From Oscillospiraceae bacterium (GTDB lineage Bacteria; Bacillota; Clostridia; Saccharofermentanales; Saccharofermentanaceae): a stretch of 64,000 nt of DNA. Every line of letters begins with the position of its first letter. Position 1 is the first letter of the stretch. Shown in pieces: positions 53,637-63,014 of the stretch. The notes under the pieces were generated by a model. The model was given only the letters and a program-made list of their open reading frames with translations. It was not told the origin of the DNA and did not search any database. The DNA lies in assembly GCA_902764825.1 (NCBI GenBank), contig CACWXL010000007.1, positions 1-64,000 of the forward strand, written 5' to 3'. The position numbers and the translations under genes are program-made.

Positions 53637-54596
53637 TCACATCATAGAACGAATCGTATCGTTTATCTGGCATATCCTGACAGTCCTGCTCCACGGCATC
53701 TCAGGTGCCTGGATAAGGCCCTTTGAAATGGCATTGGCGCATGATTCGAATTCGTAAACATACCCCTTTAAGTAATTCTTGTCTGCTTCTGCTTCATCCA
53801 GCATCACGTCGTCTGCCGAATACAGCGTGATCTTTCTGTAATTGTTGATGTTGGTAAACCTGATCTTGCCTCTCTCACCGGTTACAACGCCGTCCTTATC
53901 GGTGTTGGCACACATCGTAACATAGAAGTTGCCGAGGATGGCGCCGTCATCGGTCTCAAGGGAATATGTCGTATCGCGGTCGATCCCGGATGAGTCTTTC
54001 CTTGCGAAAACCCTGGATACCTTAATGTCATCACCCATAAAAGAGAGTGCGAAGTTCGTTGTATATACACCGAGGTCCAAGTAGCTTCCGCCGCCCAACA
54101 CCGTGCTGTTGAGTCTCGGAATACTCTCAATGTCGTATCCGAGGTTTGCCGTCACGTACTTGATCTGTCCTATCCTTCCCTTCTCGATCCATTCAAGGGC
54201 TTTCTTATGAAGAGGAAGATAAGATGTCCACATTGCCTCTGCAACGAACACGCCTCTGTTCTTGGCTTCGAAGAAGATGCTGTCGGCTTCGGCCCTGCTC
54301 ATTGCAAAGGGCTTCTCGATAAGAACGTTCTTATACTCCTTGATGCACATTATCGCGTGTTCGTAGTGATACGTGTTGGGAGTTGCAATATAGATAAGAT
54401 CGATATCAGGAGACTTGGCAAGCTTCTCATAACCGGTAAAAACCTTTGCATCAGGACAGTGAGCAGCGGCAAACTTCTTTGCCTTAGCTCTTTCTCTTGA
54501 TGCGACGCCTTCGATCCTGACCTTCCTGTTGCCTTTAAGGCTGTCACAGATCTTTGCGGCGATCACTCCGCAACCTAATATACCGACTCTAAGCAT
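53637..54596 (-). CDS. Gfo/Idh/MocA family oxidoreductase
   Basis: The 319-residue NAD(P)-dependent enzyme has the Rossmann motif GILGCGVIAAKI, then YIATPNTYHYEHA and LIEKPFAM with the catalytic lysine of EKP, all standard for the family. The substrate, probably a sugar or inositol derivative, is not predictable. It is first in the operon with queT, the methyltransferase and the cmpB-like gene. Confidence 0.88.
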   Translation of the reverse strand: MLRVGILGCGVIAAKICDSLKGNRKVRIEGVASRERAKAKKFAAAHCPDAKVFTGYEKLAKSPDIDLIYIATPNTYHYEHAIMCIKEYKNVLIEKPFAMSRAEADSIFFEAKNRGVFVAEAMWTSYLPLHKKALEWIEKGRIGQIKYVTANLGYDIESIPRLNSTVLGGGSYLDLGVYTTNFALSFMGDDIKVSRVFARKDSSGIDRDTTYSLETDDGAILGNFYVTMCANTDKDGVVTGERGKIRFTNINNYRKITLYSADDVMLDEAEADKNYLKGYVYEFESCANAISKGLIQAPEMPWSRTVRICQINDTIRSMM

Positions 54597-54751
54597 ATAT
54601 AGACCTCTAAATTATAATATTTAAGCAACTCCCTAATTGTATTGAGGGTTAAGAGGTGTGTCAATCTATGAATTGAACAAGCCTTGTCTTATAGACAACA
54701 GTGCTTTCTTGTTTTATTTTTATTGCTGAAGATTTCGAAAAGAGAACGGCC

Positions 54752-55669
54752 GTGACTATTAAATTTCTTAACAGGTTATCACCAAGAAAGAGAGGCATAA
54801 TATACCTTCTTCTGTCGTCATTCTCTTTCGCCTGCATGGCTCTGTTCATTAATCTCGCAGGAGAAATGCCGGTATTCCAGAAGGCTTTTTTCAGAAACCT
54901 TGTAGCGATCGTAATGTCTTACATAATCCTCGCGAGGTCTCCCGAGAAGTTCAAGATAAAGAAGAGCACTCTGCCTTACCTCTTCATGCGCGCGGGCTTC
55001 GGTACGATAGGCGTTCTTGCGAATTTCTATGCAATCTCGACGGCCAACATGTCTGATGCCATGATGCTCAACAAGCTCTCGCCGTTCTTTGCAATGCTTA
55101 CTTCCATAATAGTTCTCAAGGAAGCTGCCGACGGCTTCCAGTGGGCGGCGATCCTGACAGCCATTGCAGGCGCCGTATTCGTCGTAAAGCCGTCATTTAT
55201 CTTCGGCACCTTAGGCATAAGCGGTGATTCGGTCTTTCCTCTTGTAATCGCTCTTATCGGCGGTATCTGTGCAGGCATTGCCTACGCATTCCTCCGCAAG
55301 GCCACGGTCAAAGGCGAGCGCGGTATCGTCGTAGTCGCATTCTTTTCGACGTTCTCGTGCATAGCACTGATACCGTTCATCATCTTCACATATCAGCCCA
55401 TCACATGGCTCCAGTTCTTCTACTGCTGCATGACGGGCGTTGCTGCATGCCTCGGCCAGATATTCATCACATCGGCCTATGCTGCATGTCCTGCGAAGGA
55501 AATATCGATATACGACTATTCGACCGTAATCTTTACGGCCTTGCTGGGTCTTGTCTTCTTAGGTGAGATCCCTGATTTCTTAAGCATCATAGGATACGCG
55601 ATCATCATCGGCGCATCCGTCATGAACTATCTTTACAACAACAATTACTTAAGATTTAAGAAATCCTGA
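54752..55669 (+). CDS. DMT/EamA family transporter
   Basis: The 305-residue protein has about ten TM segments in two EamA repeats (IIYLLLSSFSFACMALFINLAG and LVIALIGGICAGIAYAFLRK start each). It would export or import small metabolites; substrate unknown. The start is GTG 54752; a longer start at GTG 54701 has no ribosome site and would add 17 residues outside the family. The 3' end overlaps the converging HAD gene by 25 bases. Confidence 0.8.
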   Translation: MTIKFLNRLSPRKRGIIYLLLSSFSFACMALFINLAGEMPVFQKAFFRNLVAIVMSYIILARSPEKFKIKKSTLPYLFMRAGFGTIGVLANFYAISTANMSDAMMLNKLSPFFAMLTSIIVLKEAADGFQWAAILTAIAGAVFVVKPSFIFGTLGISGDSVFPLVIALIGGICAGIAYAFLRKATVKGERGIVVVAFFSTFSCIALIPFIIFTYQPITWLQFFYCCMTGVAACLGQIFITSAYAACPAKEISIYDYSTVIFTALLGLVFLGEIPDFLSIIGYAIIIGASVMNYLYNNNYLRFKKS

Positions 55670-56307
55670 ACGTCCTTTAACGACGGCAGGATAACGTCCG
55701 CTAAGCTCTTCATCTCATCATCGGGCTGAATGATATCAGGGACCATGATCGTATAAAGCCCTGATGCCCTGCAAGACCTCACACCGTTAAATGAATCCTC
55801 AAGCCCGACGCCTTCAGAAGGCTTTATTCCGAGCGCATCGCATGCCAGAAGGAATATCTCGGGATCGGGCTTGGATTTAGTAACCTGGTCGCCGCATATA
55901 CAGGCATCGAAAAAGGGCAGCGCGCCGAGCACTTCCATCTGTGAAGTCACTTCCTCTCTGGTGGAAGAAGATGCGATGGCGGTCTTAATTCCGGCATTCT
56001 TCATCGCGGTGAGGAGTTCTATGGTATGTGGCTTTAACGGCACCTTTCCCTGTGCTGCCAGATCGTTGTAAATGGCTCTGAGCTCTCTTTCATAGGGTTC
56101 GCCGGGCTCTCCGTATCTTCTCCTGAATTCATCAACGGTAGCCTTCTTATTCTTTCCGATGACGCTTATTCCGTAATCGCGGATACCGTCAAAACCATAC
56201 TTGGCGCCGATCTGCTCCCAAATGGAAAGGACTGTCCTTTCTGAATCAAGGATCAGTCCGTCCATATCAAATATTGCTGCTTTAAAAGTCCTGTCGAACT
56301 TATCCAT
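55645..56307 (-). CDS. HAD hydrolase, beta-phosphoglucomutase-like
   Basis: The 220-residue phosphatase/mutase has the nucleophile motif FDMDGLILDSE (residues about 14-24), a helical cap with GYGFDG..., threonine motif ASSSTREE and the KSKPDPEIF motif, typical of HAD subfamily IA. Substrate is unknown. It directly abuts carB-dapF (stop and start overlap by one base) and overlaps the converging EamA gene by 25 bases. Confidence 0.85.
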   Translation of the reverse strand: MDKFDRTFKAAIFDMDGLILDSERTVLSIWEQIGAKYGFDGIRDYGISVIGKNKKATVDEFRRRYGEPGEPYERELRAIYNDLAAQGKVPLKPHTIELLTAMKNAGIKTAIASSSTREEVTSQMEVLGALPFFDACICGDQVTKSKPDPEIFLLACDALGIKPSEGVGLEDSFNGVRSCRASGLYTIMVPDIIQPDDEMKSLADVILPSLKDVQDFLNLK

Positions 56308-59300
56308 CAGACCTCCATTGTTCCTTCGAAGACCTTGTCGCAGTTACCTGTCATGAATACTGCTTCGTCTGTGTATCTGATGATCAGGTCTCCGCCCTTA
56401 AGGATGACCCTGATGTCTTCGCCCTTCCTGCAGAAGCCGTTCTCACAGGCTGCCACGACCGTTGCGCATGCACCTGTACCGCAGGCCATAGTCTCGCCCG
56501 AGCCTCTCTCCCATACTCTCATCTTGAGTGTATGGTCGTCGATTACTTTGACAAACTCGGTGTTGACTCTTTCAGGGAAGATGTCTGTCGAATATTCGAA
56601 CTTGGGACCTATCGTATTCAGATCCAGAACATCAACACGGTCAGTGAATACAACTGCATGAGGGTTACCCATGGAAACTGCCGTAATGTTATATTGATCG
56701 CCGTCTATATTTACCGGAACGTTGATCGCTGTGTCACCCGGGAGCGTGCACGGGATCTTCGGCGGATTGAGTTCCGCCTTTCCCATGTCGACCTTTACTC
56801 TTACTACGACACCGCCTGATGTCATGAGCTCTAATGACTTGATGCCGCTCTTGGTCTCGATCTTCATGTGTCTCTTCTTGTGGCCGCGCTCATCGTACAT
56901 GTACTTTGCAACGCACCTGATCGCGTTGCCGCACATCATGCCTTCAGAACCGTCGAGATTGAACATTATCATGCGGCAGTCAGCGACCTTGGAAGGAGCG
57001 ATGAGCACGATACCGTCACCGCCTACGCCGAAGTGTCTGTCACTCATATAGACGGAAAGCGATTCAGGTGAAGATACCATGTTCTCCATGCAGTCGATAT
57101 AGATGTAATCGTTGCCGCAGCCCTGCATCTTCGTGAAGCTGATCTTACGACGCTTGTCACGCATGTTGTTGATGTCTACGAGCTCTGTATTGATCTCTGA
57201 GAAGTGGCTCATAAGTGAGTCTGCAAGAGCATCTGCGGTATCAACAGCCGTAAGGCAGGGGATTCCGAGCATGACGGCTCTTCTTCTGAGCTTAACGGAG
57301 TCTCTTGCAGGAAGTCTTCCCTTTGCGGATGTGGAGATGATGTAGTTGATCTTGCCGCTCTCAAGAAGCGTCATCGTGTTGTTCTCATCAGATTCATGGA
57401 TCTTGGATACCGCAGTAACCTCCATGCCGGCCTGTCTTAATGCATCAGCCGTGCCGTGGGTTGCATAGAGTTTGAAGCCCATCGAATCGAACTTCTTCGC
57501 GATCTCGACGATCTCCATTTTGTCGGAATTCCTTACAGTGATGAATACGCCGCCGCGCTTGTACATCTTATAGCCTGCTGCTACAAGGCCCTTGTAAAGT
57601 GCTTCTGAAAGGTTTCTGCCGACGCCTAAGACTTCGCCCGTAGACTTCATCTCAGGTCCTAACTGTGTATCTACATCCGTAAGCTTTTCGAATGAGAATA
57701 CGGGAACCTTGACCGCAGTATAAGGAGACTGTCTGTAGAATCCCGTGCCGTAATCCATGTCAGCAAGAGGTGTGCCGAGGCTTACTTCGATCGCAACGTC
57801 AACCATCGGAATGCCCGTGACCTTGCTCATGTAAGGAACGGTTCTTGAAGCTCTCGGGTTGACCTCGATAACATAGATCCTGTTGTCCTTTACGATGTAC
57901 TGGATATTAACGATTCCTGTCGACTTAAGGCCGTCGCAGAGTGCGATCGTTGTATCCGTGAGTTTCTTATACATATCGTCGTAGATATGCTTTGCAGGAT
58001 ACATCGCGATGGAGTCACCGGAGTGGATTCCGGCACGCTCGACGTGCTCCATGAGGCCCGGGATAAGGACATCCTTGCCGTCGTAGATAGCATCCACCTC
58101 GATCTCCCTGCCCTGGATGTATTTGTCGATGAGAACAGGATTCTCGATGCCCTGGGCTAAGATGATCTTCATGTACTCGTTAACGTCTTCGTCGTTGAAG
58201 GCGATGATCATGTTCTGACCGCCAAGAACGTAGGAAGGTCTTAAGAGCACAGGATATTCAAGTGTATTTGCAGCCTTCAGAGCTTCATCCAATGTGAGCA
58301 CCGAGAAGCCCTTAGGTCTTGCGATACCGAGGCGCTCCAGGAGCTCATCGAATCTCTCACGGTCTTCTGCCATGTCGATCGAATCAGCAGATGTACCGAT
58401 GATGTTGATGTTGTTCTCGGATAATGTCTTCGTAAGCTTGATGGCAGTCTGACCGCCGAATGCGACTACAACGCCGAACGGCTTTTCCTGATGAACGATG
58501 TTCATTACGTCTTCAGGTGTCAGAGGCTCGAAATAAAGTCTGTCGCCGGTATCGAAGTCTGTGGATACCGTCTCAGGGTTGTTGTTTACGATGACTACCC
58601 TGTAACCTAAATCGCGGAGAGCATGTACACAGTGAACGGCAGCATAGTCGAACTCGATTCCCTGGCCGATACGGATCGGGCCTGAACCGAATACGATAAC
58701 TGTCTGCTTATCCTTGTCGCCTGCCTTCTCGAAATCAGCTTCATTCTCGCCGCCTTCTTCAGGTCTGTTGAATGTAGCGTAGAAATAAGGCGTGTGTGCC
58801 TCGAACTCGCCTGCGCATGTATCGACCATCTTGAATGTCGGCTTGAGCTCGTAAGTTACGGGCTTTCCGGTGATCCTTGCGATCGCCTTGTCGGTGAAAC
58901 CGAGCTTTTTTGCCTTTACGTATTCATCGAAAGAGATGTCTCTTCCGGAGATCTTCTTTTCGAATTCGACAAGGTTCCTGATCTTTGCGAGGAACCACAT
59001 GTCGATCTTGGTCTCTTTATTGATCTCCTCGATCTCAACGCCTCTTCTGATCGCTTCAGCGACATAGAAGAGCCTCTCGTCCGTAGGTGTTACGCAGCGT
59101 TCCATGAGGTCTTCGTCTGCGACTTCCTCCATCTTCTTTAAGTGGAGTGTGTCAGCTGAGATCTCTGCACCTCTTACGGCCTTCATGAGAGCGCTCTCAA
59201 ACGAATCGGAGATCGCCATGACTTCGCCTGTCGCCTTCATCTGCGTACCGAGATTTCTCTTGGCATATACGAACTTGTCGAAAGGCCACTTCGGATATTT

Positions 59301-60365
59301 GACTGCAACATAGTCGAGTGCAGGCTCGAAAGCCGCATATGTATGGCCTGTTACGGCGTTAACGATCTCGTGGAGTCTGTAACCGATAGCAATCTTAGTT
59401 GCAACTTTTGCGATCGGATAACCCGTTGCCTTTGAAGCAAGAGCAGATGATCTTGAAACTCTCGGATTAACCTCGATTACCGCATATTCGAATGAGTTCG
59501 GATTAAGTGCGAACTGGCAGTTGCATCCGCCTTCGACGCCCAAAGCTTCAATGATGTTGAGCGAAGCGGTCCTCAGCATCTGATACTCTTTATCTGAGAG
59601 CGTTACTGCAGGAGCGATTACTATCGAGTCGCCTGTGTGAACGCCGACCGGGTCTAAGTTCTCCATCGAGCAGACCGTAATGACGTTGCCGTCCTTATCT
59701 CTTATTACTTCGAACTCGATCTCTTTCCAGCCGGCAATTCCGCGCTCAACTAATATCTGTGTAATAGGCGACAGGGCAAGACCGTTTCTTGCGATCTCGT
59801 GGAGCTCATCCTTGTCTTTTGCGATACCGCCGCCTGTGCCTCCCAATGTGAAGGCAGGTCTTACGATGACCGGGTAACCGATCTCATCTGCAAATGCGAG
59901 AGCATCTTCTACTGTCGTTACGACCTTTGAAGGAATGCAGGGTTGGCCTATTGCCTCCATCGTATCCTTGAACATCTGACGGTCTTCGGCCTTGTCGATA
60001 CACTCGGGTGAAGATCCCAGGAGCTTAACGCCGTGGGATTCAAGGAAGCCTTCCTTGGCAAGCTGCATGCAGAGTGTGAGAGCTGTCTGTCCGCCGAGTC
60101 CCGAGAGGATCGAATCGGGCTTTTCAGTCTCGATTATTCTCTTGACCGTAGTAAGCGTAAGTGGTTCGATGTAGATCTTGTCTGCCATCGATTTGTCTGT
60201 CATGATGGTAGCAGGATTCGAGTTGAGGAGTACGATCTCGATGCCGTCTTCTCTTAAAGCTCTGCAGGCCTGTGTTCCTGCGTAGTCGAACTCTGCGGCC
60301 TGGCCGATCACGATAGGGCCTGAACCGATAACAAGGACTTTACGTATAGTTTTATCAAGCGGCAT
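56307..60365 (-). CDS. carB-dapF: Carbamoyl-phosphate synthase large subunit fused to diaminopimelate epimerase
   Basis: The 1352-residue protein joins two enzymes. Residues 1 to about 1067 are full-length CarB: two ATP-grasp halves (GQTALTLCMQLAKEG and its repeat), oligomerisation region and a C-terminal MGS-like allosteric domain. Residues about 1068-1352 are complete DapF: GCGNDYIYIDC, catalytic Cys1145 in MCGNAIRC, and Cys1295 in ACGTGACAT. No stop or internal ribosome site separates them; the boundary Met is 1068 (codon at 57164-57162). CarB makes carbamoyl phosphate with CarA; DapF makes meso-DAP for wall and lysine. It lies two bases after carA. Confidence 0.95.
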   Translation of the reverse strand: MPLDKTIRKVLVIGSGPIVIGQAAEFDYAGTQACRALREDGIEIVLLNSNPATIMTDKSMADKIYIEPLTLTTVKRIIETEKPDSILSGLGGQTALTLCMQLAKEGFLESHGVKLLGSSPECIDKAEDRQMFKDTMEAIGQPCIPSKVVTTVEDALAFADEIGYPVIVRPAFTLGGTGGGIAKDKDELHEIARNGLALSPITQILVERGIAGWKEIEFEVIRDKDGNVITVCSMENLDPVGVHTGDSIVIAPAVTLSDKEYQMLRTASLNIIEALGVEGGCNCQFALNPNSFEYAVIEVNPRVSRSSALASKATGYPIAKVATKIAIGYRLHEIVNAVTGHTYAAFEPALDYVAVKYPKWPFDKFVYAKRNLGTQMKATGEVMAISDSFESALMKAVRGAEISADTLHLKKMEEVADEDLMERCVTPTDERLFYVAEAIRRGVEIEEINKETKIDMWFLAKIRNLVEFEKKISGRDISFDEYVKAKKLGFTDKAIARITGKPVTYELKPTFKMVDTCAGEFEAHTPYFYATFNRPEEGGENEADFEKAGDKDKQTVIVFGSGPIRIGQGIEFDYAAVHCVHALRDLGYRVVIVNNNPETVSTDFDTGDRLYFEPLTPEDVMNIVHQEKPFGVVVAFGGQTAIKLTKTLSENNINIIGTSADSIDMAEDRERFDELLERLGIARPKGFSVLTLDEALKAANTLEYPVLLRPSYVLGGQNMIIAFNDEDVNEYMKIILAQGIENPVLIDKYIQGREIEVDAIYDGKDVLIPGLMEHVERAGIHSGDSIAMYPAKHIYDDMYKKLTDTTIALCDGLKSTGIVNIQYIVKDNRIYVIEVNPRASRTVPYMSKVTGIPMVDVAIEVSLGTPLADMDYGTGFYRQSPYTAVKVPVFSFEKLTDVDTQLGPEMKSTGEVLGVGRNLSEALYKGLVAAGYKMYKRGGVFITVRNSDKMEIVEIAKKFDSMGFKLYATHGTADALRQAGMEVTAVSKIHESDENNTMTLLESGKINYIISTSAKGRLPARDSVKLRRRAVMLGIPCLTAVDTADALADSLMSHFSEINTELVDINNMRDKRRKISFTKMQGCGNDYIYIDCMENMVSSPESLSVYMSDRHFGVGGDGIVLIAPSKVADCRMIMFNLDGSEGMMCGNAIRCVAKYMYDERGHKKRHMKIETKSGIKSLELMTSGGVVVRVKVDMGKAELNPPKIPCTLPGDTAINVPVNIDGDQYNITAVSMGNPHAVVFTDRVDVLDLNTIGPKFEYSTDIFPERVNTEFVKVIDDHTLKMRVWERGSGETMACGTGACATVVAACENGFCRKGEDIRVILKGGDLIIRYTDEAVFMTGNCDKVFEGTMEV

Positions 60366-60366
60366 A

Positions 60367-61446
60367 TTATTTCTCCTCCCTGTTTTCCATCATGCTTATA
60401 AAATCATCGAAAAGGAATTCCGTATCCTTAGGTCCTCCGCATGCTTCCGGGTGGAACTGCACAGAATATGCGGGCTTATCGAGATACCTTATTCCTTCGT
60501 TTGTTCCGTCGTTTACGTTAACGAACAATTCTTTCGCGATCACGGGATCGATCGAATTGCTCTCGACCTGATATCCGTGGTTCTGTGATGTGATGTAGAC
60601 TCTTCCGGTCTCAAGATTCTTTACCGGGTGATTTGCACCTCTGTGGCCGTACTTGAGCTTGGATGTCTTAAAGCCGTGAGCTAATGCCAGGATCTGATGT
60701 CCTAAGCAGATTCCCATGATCGGGATCCCCGAATCCTTCAAGACCTTCATTGTCTCTATTGCCTTGGTGTTGTCCTCAGGATCTCCGGGGCCGTTAGAGA
60801 GGAAGATTCCGTCGGGTGCTATCTCCATTACCTTTGCCGCATCAGTGTTCGCGGGAAGGAGATGGACTTCGCATGATCTTTTCGCGAGCTCTCTTGCGAT
60901 ATTGTTCTTGATGCCGAAGTCGAACATGGCGACCTTGAACTTAACTTCACCTTCAGGTGATACGATGGTCTCTTCGGGAGTTGTTACCTCTTCAACGGGA
61001 TCCTTGATCTTATATGCTTTAATCTCATCTAAGGTGAACTCGTCGGGACGGTCGCAGATCGCACCGTTCATCGTACCTGATTCTCTCAGGCACTTTGTAA
61101 GCGCTCTTGTGTCGATGCCCTTAAGTCCGGGAATGCCCTGCTCTTTAAGGAAAGTATCAAGGTCTTTCTCGCATCTGAAGTTGGAAGGAAGGTCGCATAC
61201 TTCTCTTACGATATAGCCTGAGACATTTATTTTCGAGCTCTCCATATCGGGAGTGATTATTCCGTAGTTGCCTATCAGGGGGAATGTCTGGACTACAGCC
61301 TGCCCTTTATAGCTCGGATCGGTCAGTGTCTCTAAATAAGCTGTCATCGCGGTAGTAAAAACTATCTCTGAAATGACGCTGCCTGAAGCACCCATTGCTT
61401 CGCCTTCGTAAACGTTGCCGTTCTCCAGTACCAGATAACGTTTCAT
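60367..61446 (-). CDS. carA: Carbamoyl-phosphate synthase small subunit
   Basis: The 359-residue glutaminase feeds ammonia to CarB. The N-terminal CPSase domain starts YLVLENGNVYEGEAMGA, and the class I amidotransferase domain carries catalytic Cys in GICLGHQILALA (around residue 245) plus SQNHGYQV and FHPEACGGPKD. Length is normal. It heads the carA-carB/dapF-HAD unit; no PyrR or arginine-type leader was recognised. Confidence 0.96.
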   Translation of the reverse strand: MKRYLVLENGNVYEGEAMGASGSVISEIVFTTAMTAYLETLTDPSYKGQAVVQTFPLIGNYGIITPDMESSKINVSGYIVREVCDLPSNFRCEKDLDTFLKEQGIPGLKGIDTRALTKCLRESGTMNGAICDRPDEFTLDEIKAYKIKDPVEEVTTPEETIVSPEGEVKFKVAMFDFGIKNNIARELAKRSCEVHLLPANTDAAKVMEIAPDGIFLSNGPGDPEDNTKAIETMKVLKDSGIPIMGICLGHQILALAHGFKTSKLKYGHRGANHPVKNLETGRVYITSQNHGYQVESNSIDPVIAKELFVNVNDGTNEGIRYLDKPAYSVQFHPEACGGPKDTEFLFDDFISMMENREEK

Positions 61447-61470
61447 ATCATCATGCCCCCTTTTATAAAA

Positions 61471-61498
61471 AAGGCTTTTCCGTTGAAAGAAAAGCCTT
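61471..61498 (-). terminator. Terminator of thrC
   Basis: On the minus strand AAGGCTTTTC pairs with GAAAAGCCTT around an eight-base loop, then TTTTTTATAAAAGG. It lies between thrC and carA. Confidence 0.85.
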
Positions 61499-61508
61499 AA
61501 AAATCAAA

Positions 61509-63014
61509 TCATCCGAGAAGGATCTTGCGCACCATGCTCATCATCTGTTCCTTCTCGATAACATCCTTATGCCTTACTTCAAGAGACGGTAATTCCGAAA
61601 TGGACTGAGGAACCTCAAGTCCGCTCTCTTCGGCAAGTTCGGCAATGATATCGGGTATGGACTTGTTATCGGAATACCCTGCTCCTCTCAAAGCGTCCAT
61701 GACAGCCGGTGCGAACTTGAACGGGGATGCCGTAGAAGCAAATACCGTCTTGCTCTCATCGCCTGACCTGGTGTGATATCTGCCGTAGATGTTAAATCCT
61801 ACTGCCGTGTGAGGATCGATAACATGATCCGTGCGGTCATAGACTTCAAGAATGGTCTTCGATACGCCGGTCTCGTCTGCAAAACCTCCGACAAAGAGTC
61901 TCTGCAGAGACTTCAATGTGTCTTTGTCGACACTGTACTTGCCCTTCTCGAAAAGGTCATTCATCCATTCCGTTACCTTCTTATAATCCATGTCCGTGAT
62001 CTCGAAAAGAAGTCTCTCAAGATTTGAAGAGATAAGGATATCCATAGAAGGCGATGTCGTCTTATAGAACTCTCTGTTGCGGTCGTAGATGCCGCTCGAG
62101 AAGAAGTCACAGAGGACCTTATTGCGGTTGGAAGCGCAGATAAGCTTTCTTACCGGAATGCCCATCTGCTTTGCGAACCATGCAGCAAGGATATTACCGA
62201 AGTTGCCCGTAGGAACAACGATATTGAAGGACTCAGTGAGGTCCATCTTTCCTTTTCTGATAAGTTCGACATAAGAATAAACGTAGTATGCGATCTGCGG
62301 TGCAAGTCTTCCCCAGTTGATGGAGTTTGCAGATGAGAGCATAACGTCATGCTCATCAAGAGTGATCGCAAATTCCATGTCGCCGAAGATCCTCTTAACG
62401 CCTGTCTGAGCATCATCAAAGCAGCCGTTGACTGCGATTACATGTGTATTGGATCCGCCCGTCGTTGTCATCTGGAGCTTCTGAGCCTCAGAAACGCCGC
62501 CCGTCGGATAGAATACGATGATCTCAGTTCCGGGAAGATCCTTAAAGCCCTCAAGAGCAGCCTTACCCGTGTCACCCGAAGTAGCAGTAAGGATGCATAT
62601 CTTCTTATTTGTGCCGGTCTTCTTTGCGGAAGCGGTCATAAGATGGGGAAGGAGCTGGAGCGCTACGTCCTTAAATGCGCACGTAGGTCCGTGCCAGAGC
62701 TCCAAGATATATTCCCTGTCGTTATATTCGTTCATCTGAACGAGAGGAACGGGGTTCTCGCCCCACTTCTCTTCAGCGTAAGCCTGTCTTGTATAATCGA
62801 GGAGCTCAGCTTCCGTAAAATCCGTAAGGAATTTAGAAAGAACAAAAGCAGACAGTTCATAGAACTGCATCGTCTGCATTCTCTCCAAGTCTTCCTGTGT
62901 AAGCTGAGGGATCGTCTCAGGCACAAAGAGACCTCCGTCAGGAGCGATGCCGCGGATTATAGCCTCGCTTGAAGAAAACTTTCCTTCATATCCTCTTGTG
63001 CTTATATAGTTCAT
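61509..63014 (-). CDS. thrC: Threonine synthase
   Basis: The 501-residue PLP enzyme makes threonine from O-phosphohomoserine. HGPTCAFKDVALQLLPH contains the Schiff-base lysine (around residue 112), and TATSGDTGKAALEGF and PTGNFGNILAAWFAKQMGIP bind PLP. Length fits the longer (type 2) ThrC group. The start overlaps the stop of the upstream membrane gene (TAATG) behind GGAGAAAC. Confidence 0.95.
   Translation of the reverse strand: MNYISTRGYEGKFSSSEAIIRGIAPDGGLFVPETIPQLTQEDLERMQTMQFYELSAFVLSKFLTDFTEAELLDYTRQAYAEEKWGENPVPLVQMNEYNDREYILELWHGPTCAFKDVALQLLPHLMTASAKKTGTNKKICILTATSGDTGKAALEGFKDLPGTEIIVFYPTGGVSEAQKLQMTTTGGSNTHVIAVNGCFDDAQTGVKRIFGDMEFAITLDEHDVMLSSANSINWGRLAPQIAYYVYSYVELIRKGKMDLTESFNIVVPTGNFGNILAAWFAKQMGIPVRKLICASNRNKVLCDFFSSGIYDRNREFYKTTSPSMDILISSNLERLLFEITDMDYKKVTEWMNDLFEKGKYSVDKDTLKSLQRLFVGGFADETGVSKTILEVYDRTDHVIDPHTAVGFNIYGRYHTRSGDESKTVFASTASPFKFAPAVMDALRGAGYSDNKSIPDIIAELAEESGLEVPQSISELPSLEVRHKDVIEKEQMMSMVRKILLG

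Noticed and set aside
62349..62972. 207-residue plus-strand frame opposite thrC
   Set aside because: Antisense shadow of thrC without ribosome site.
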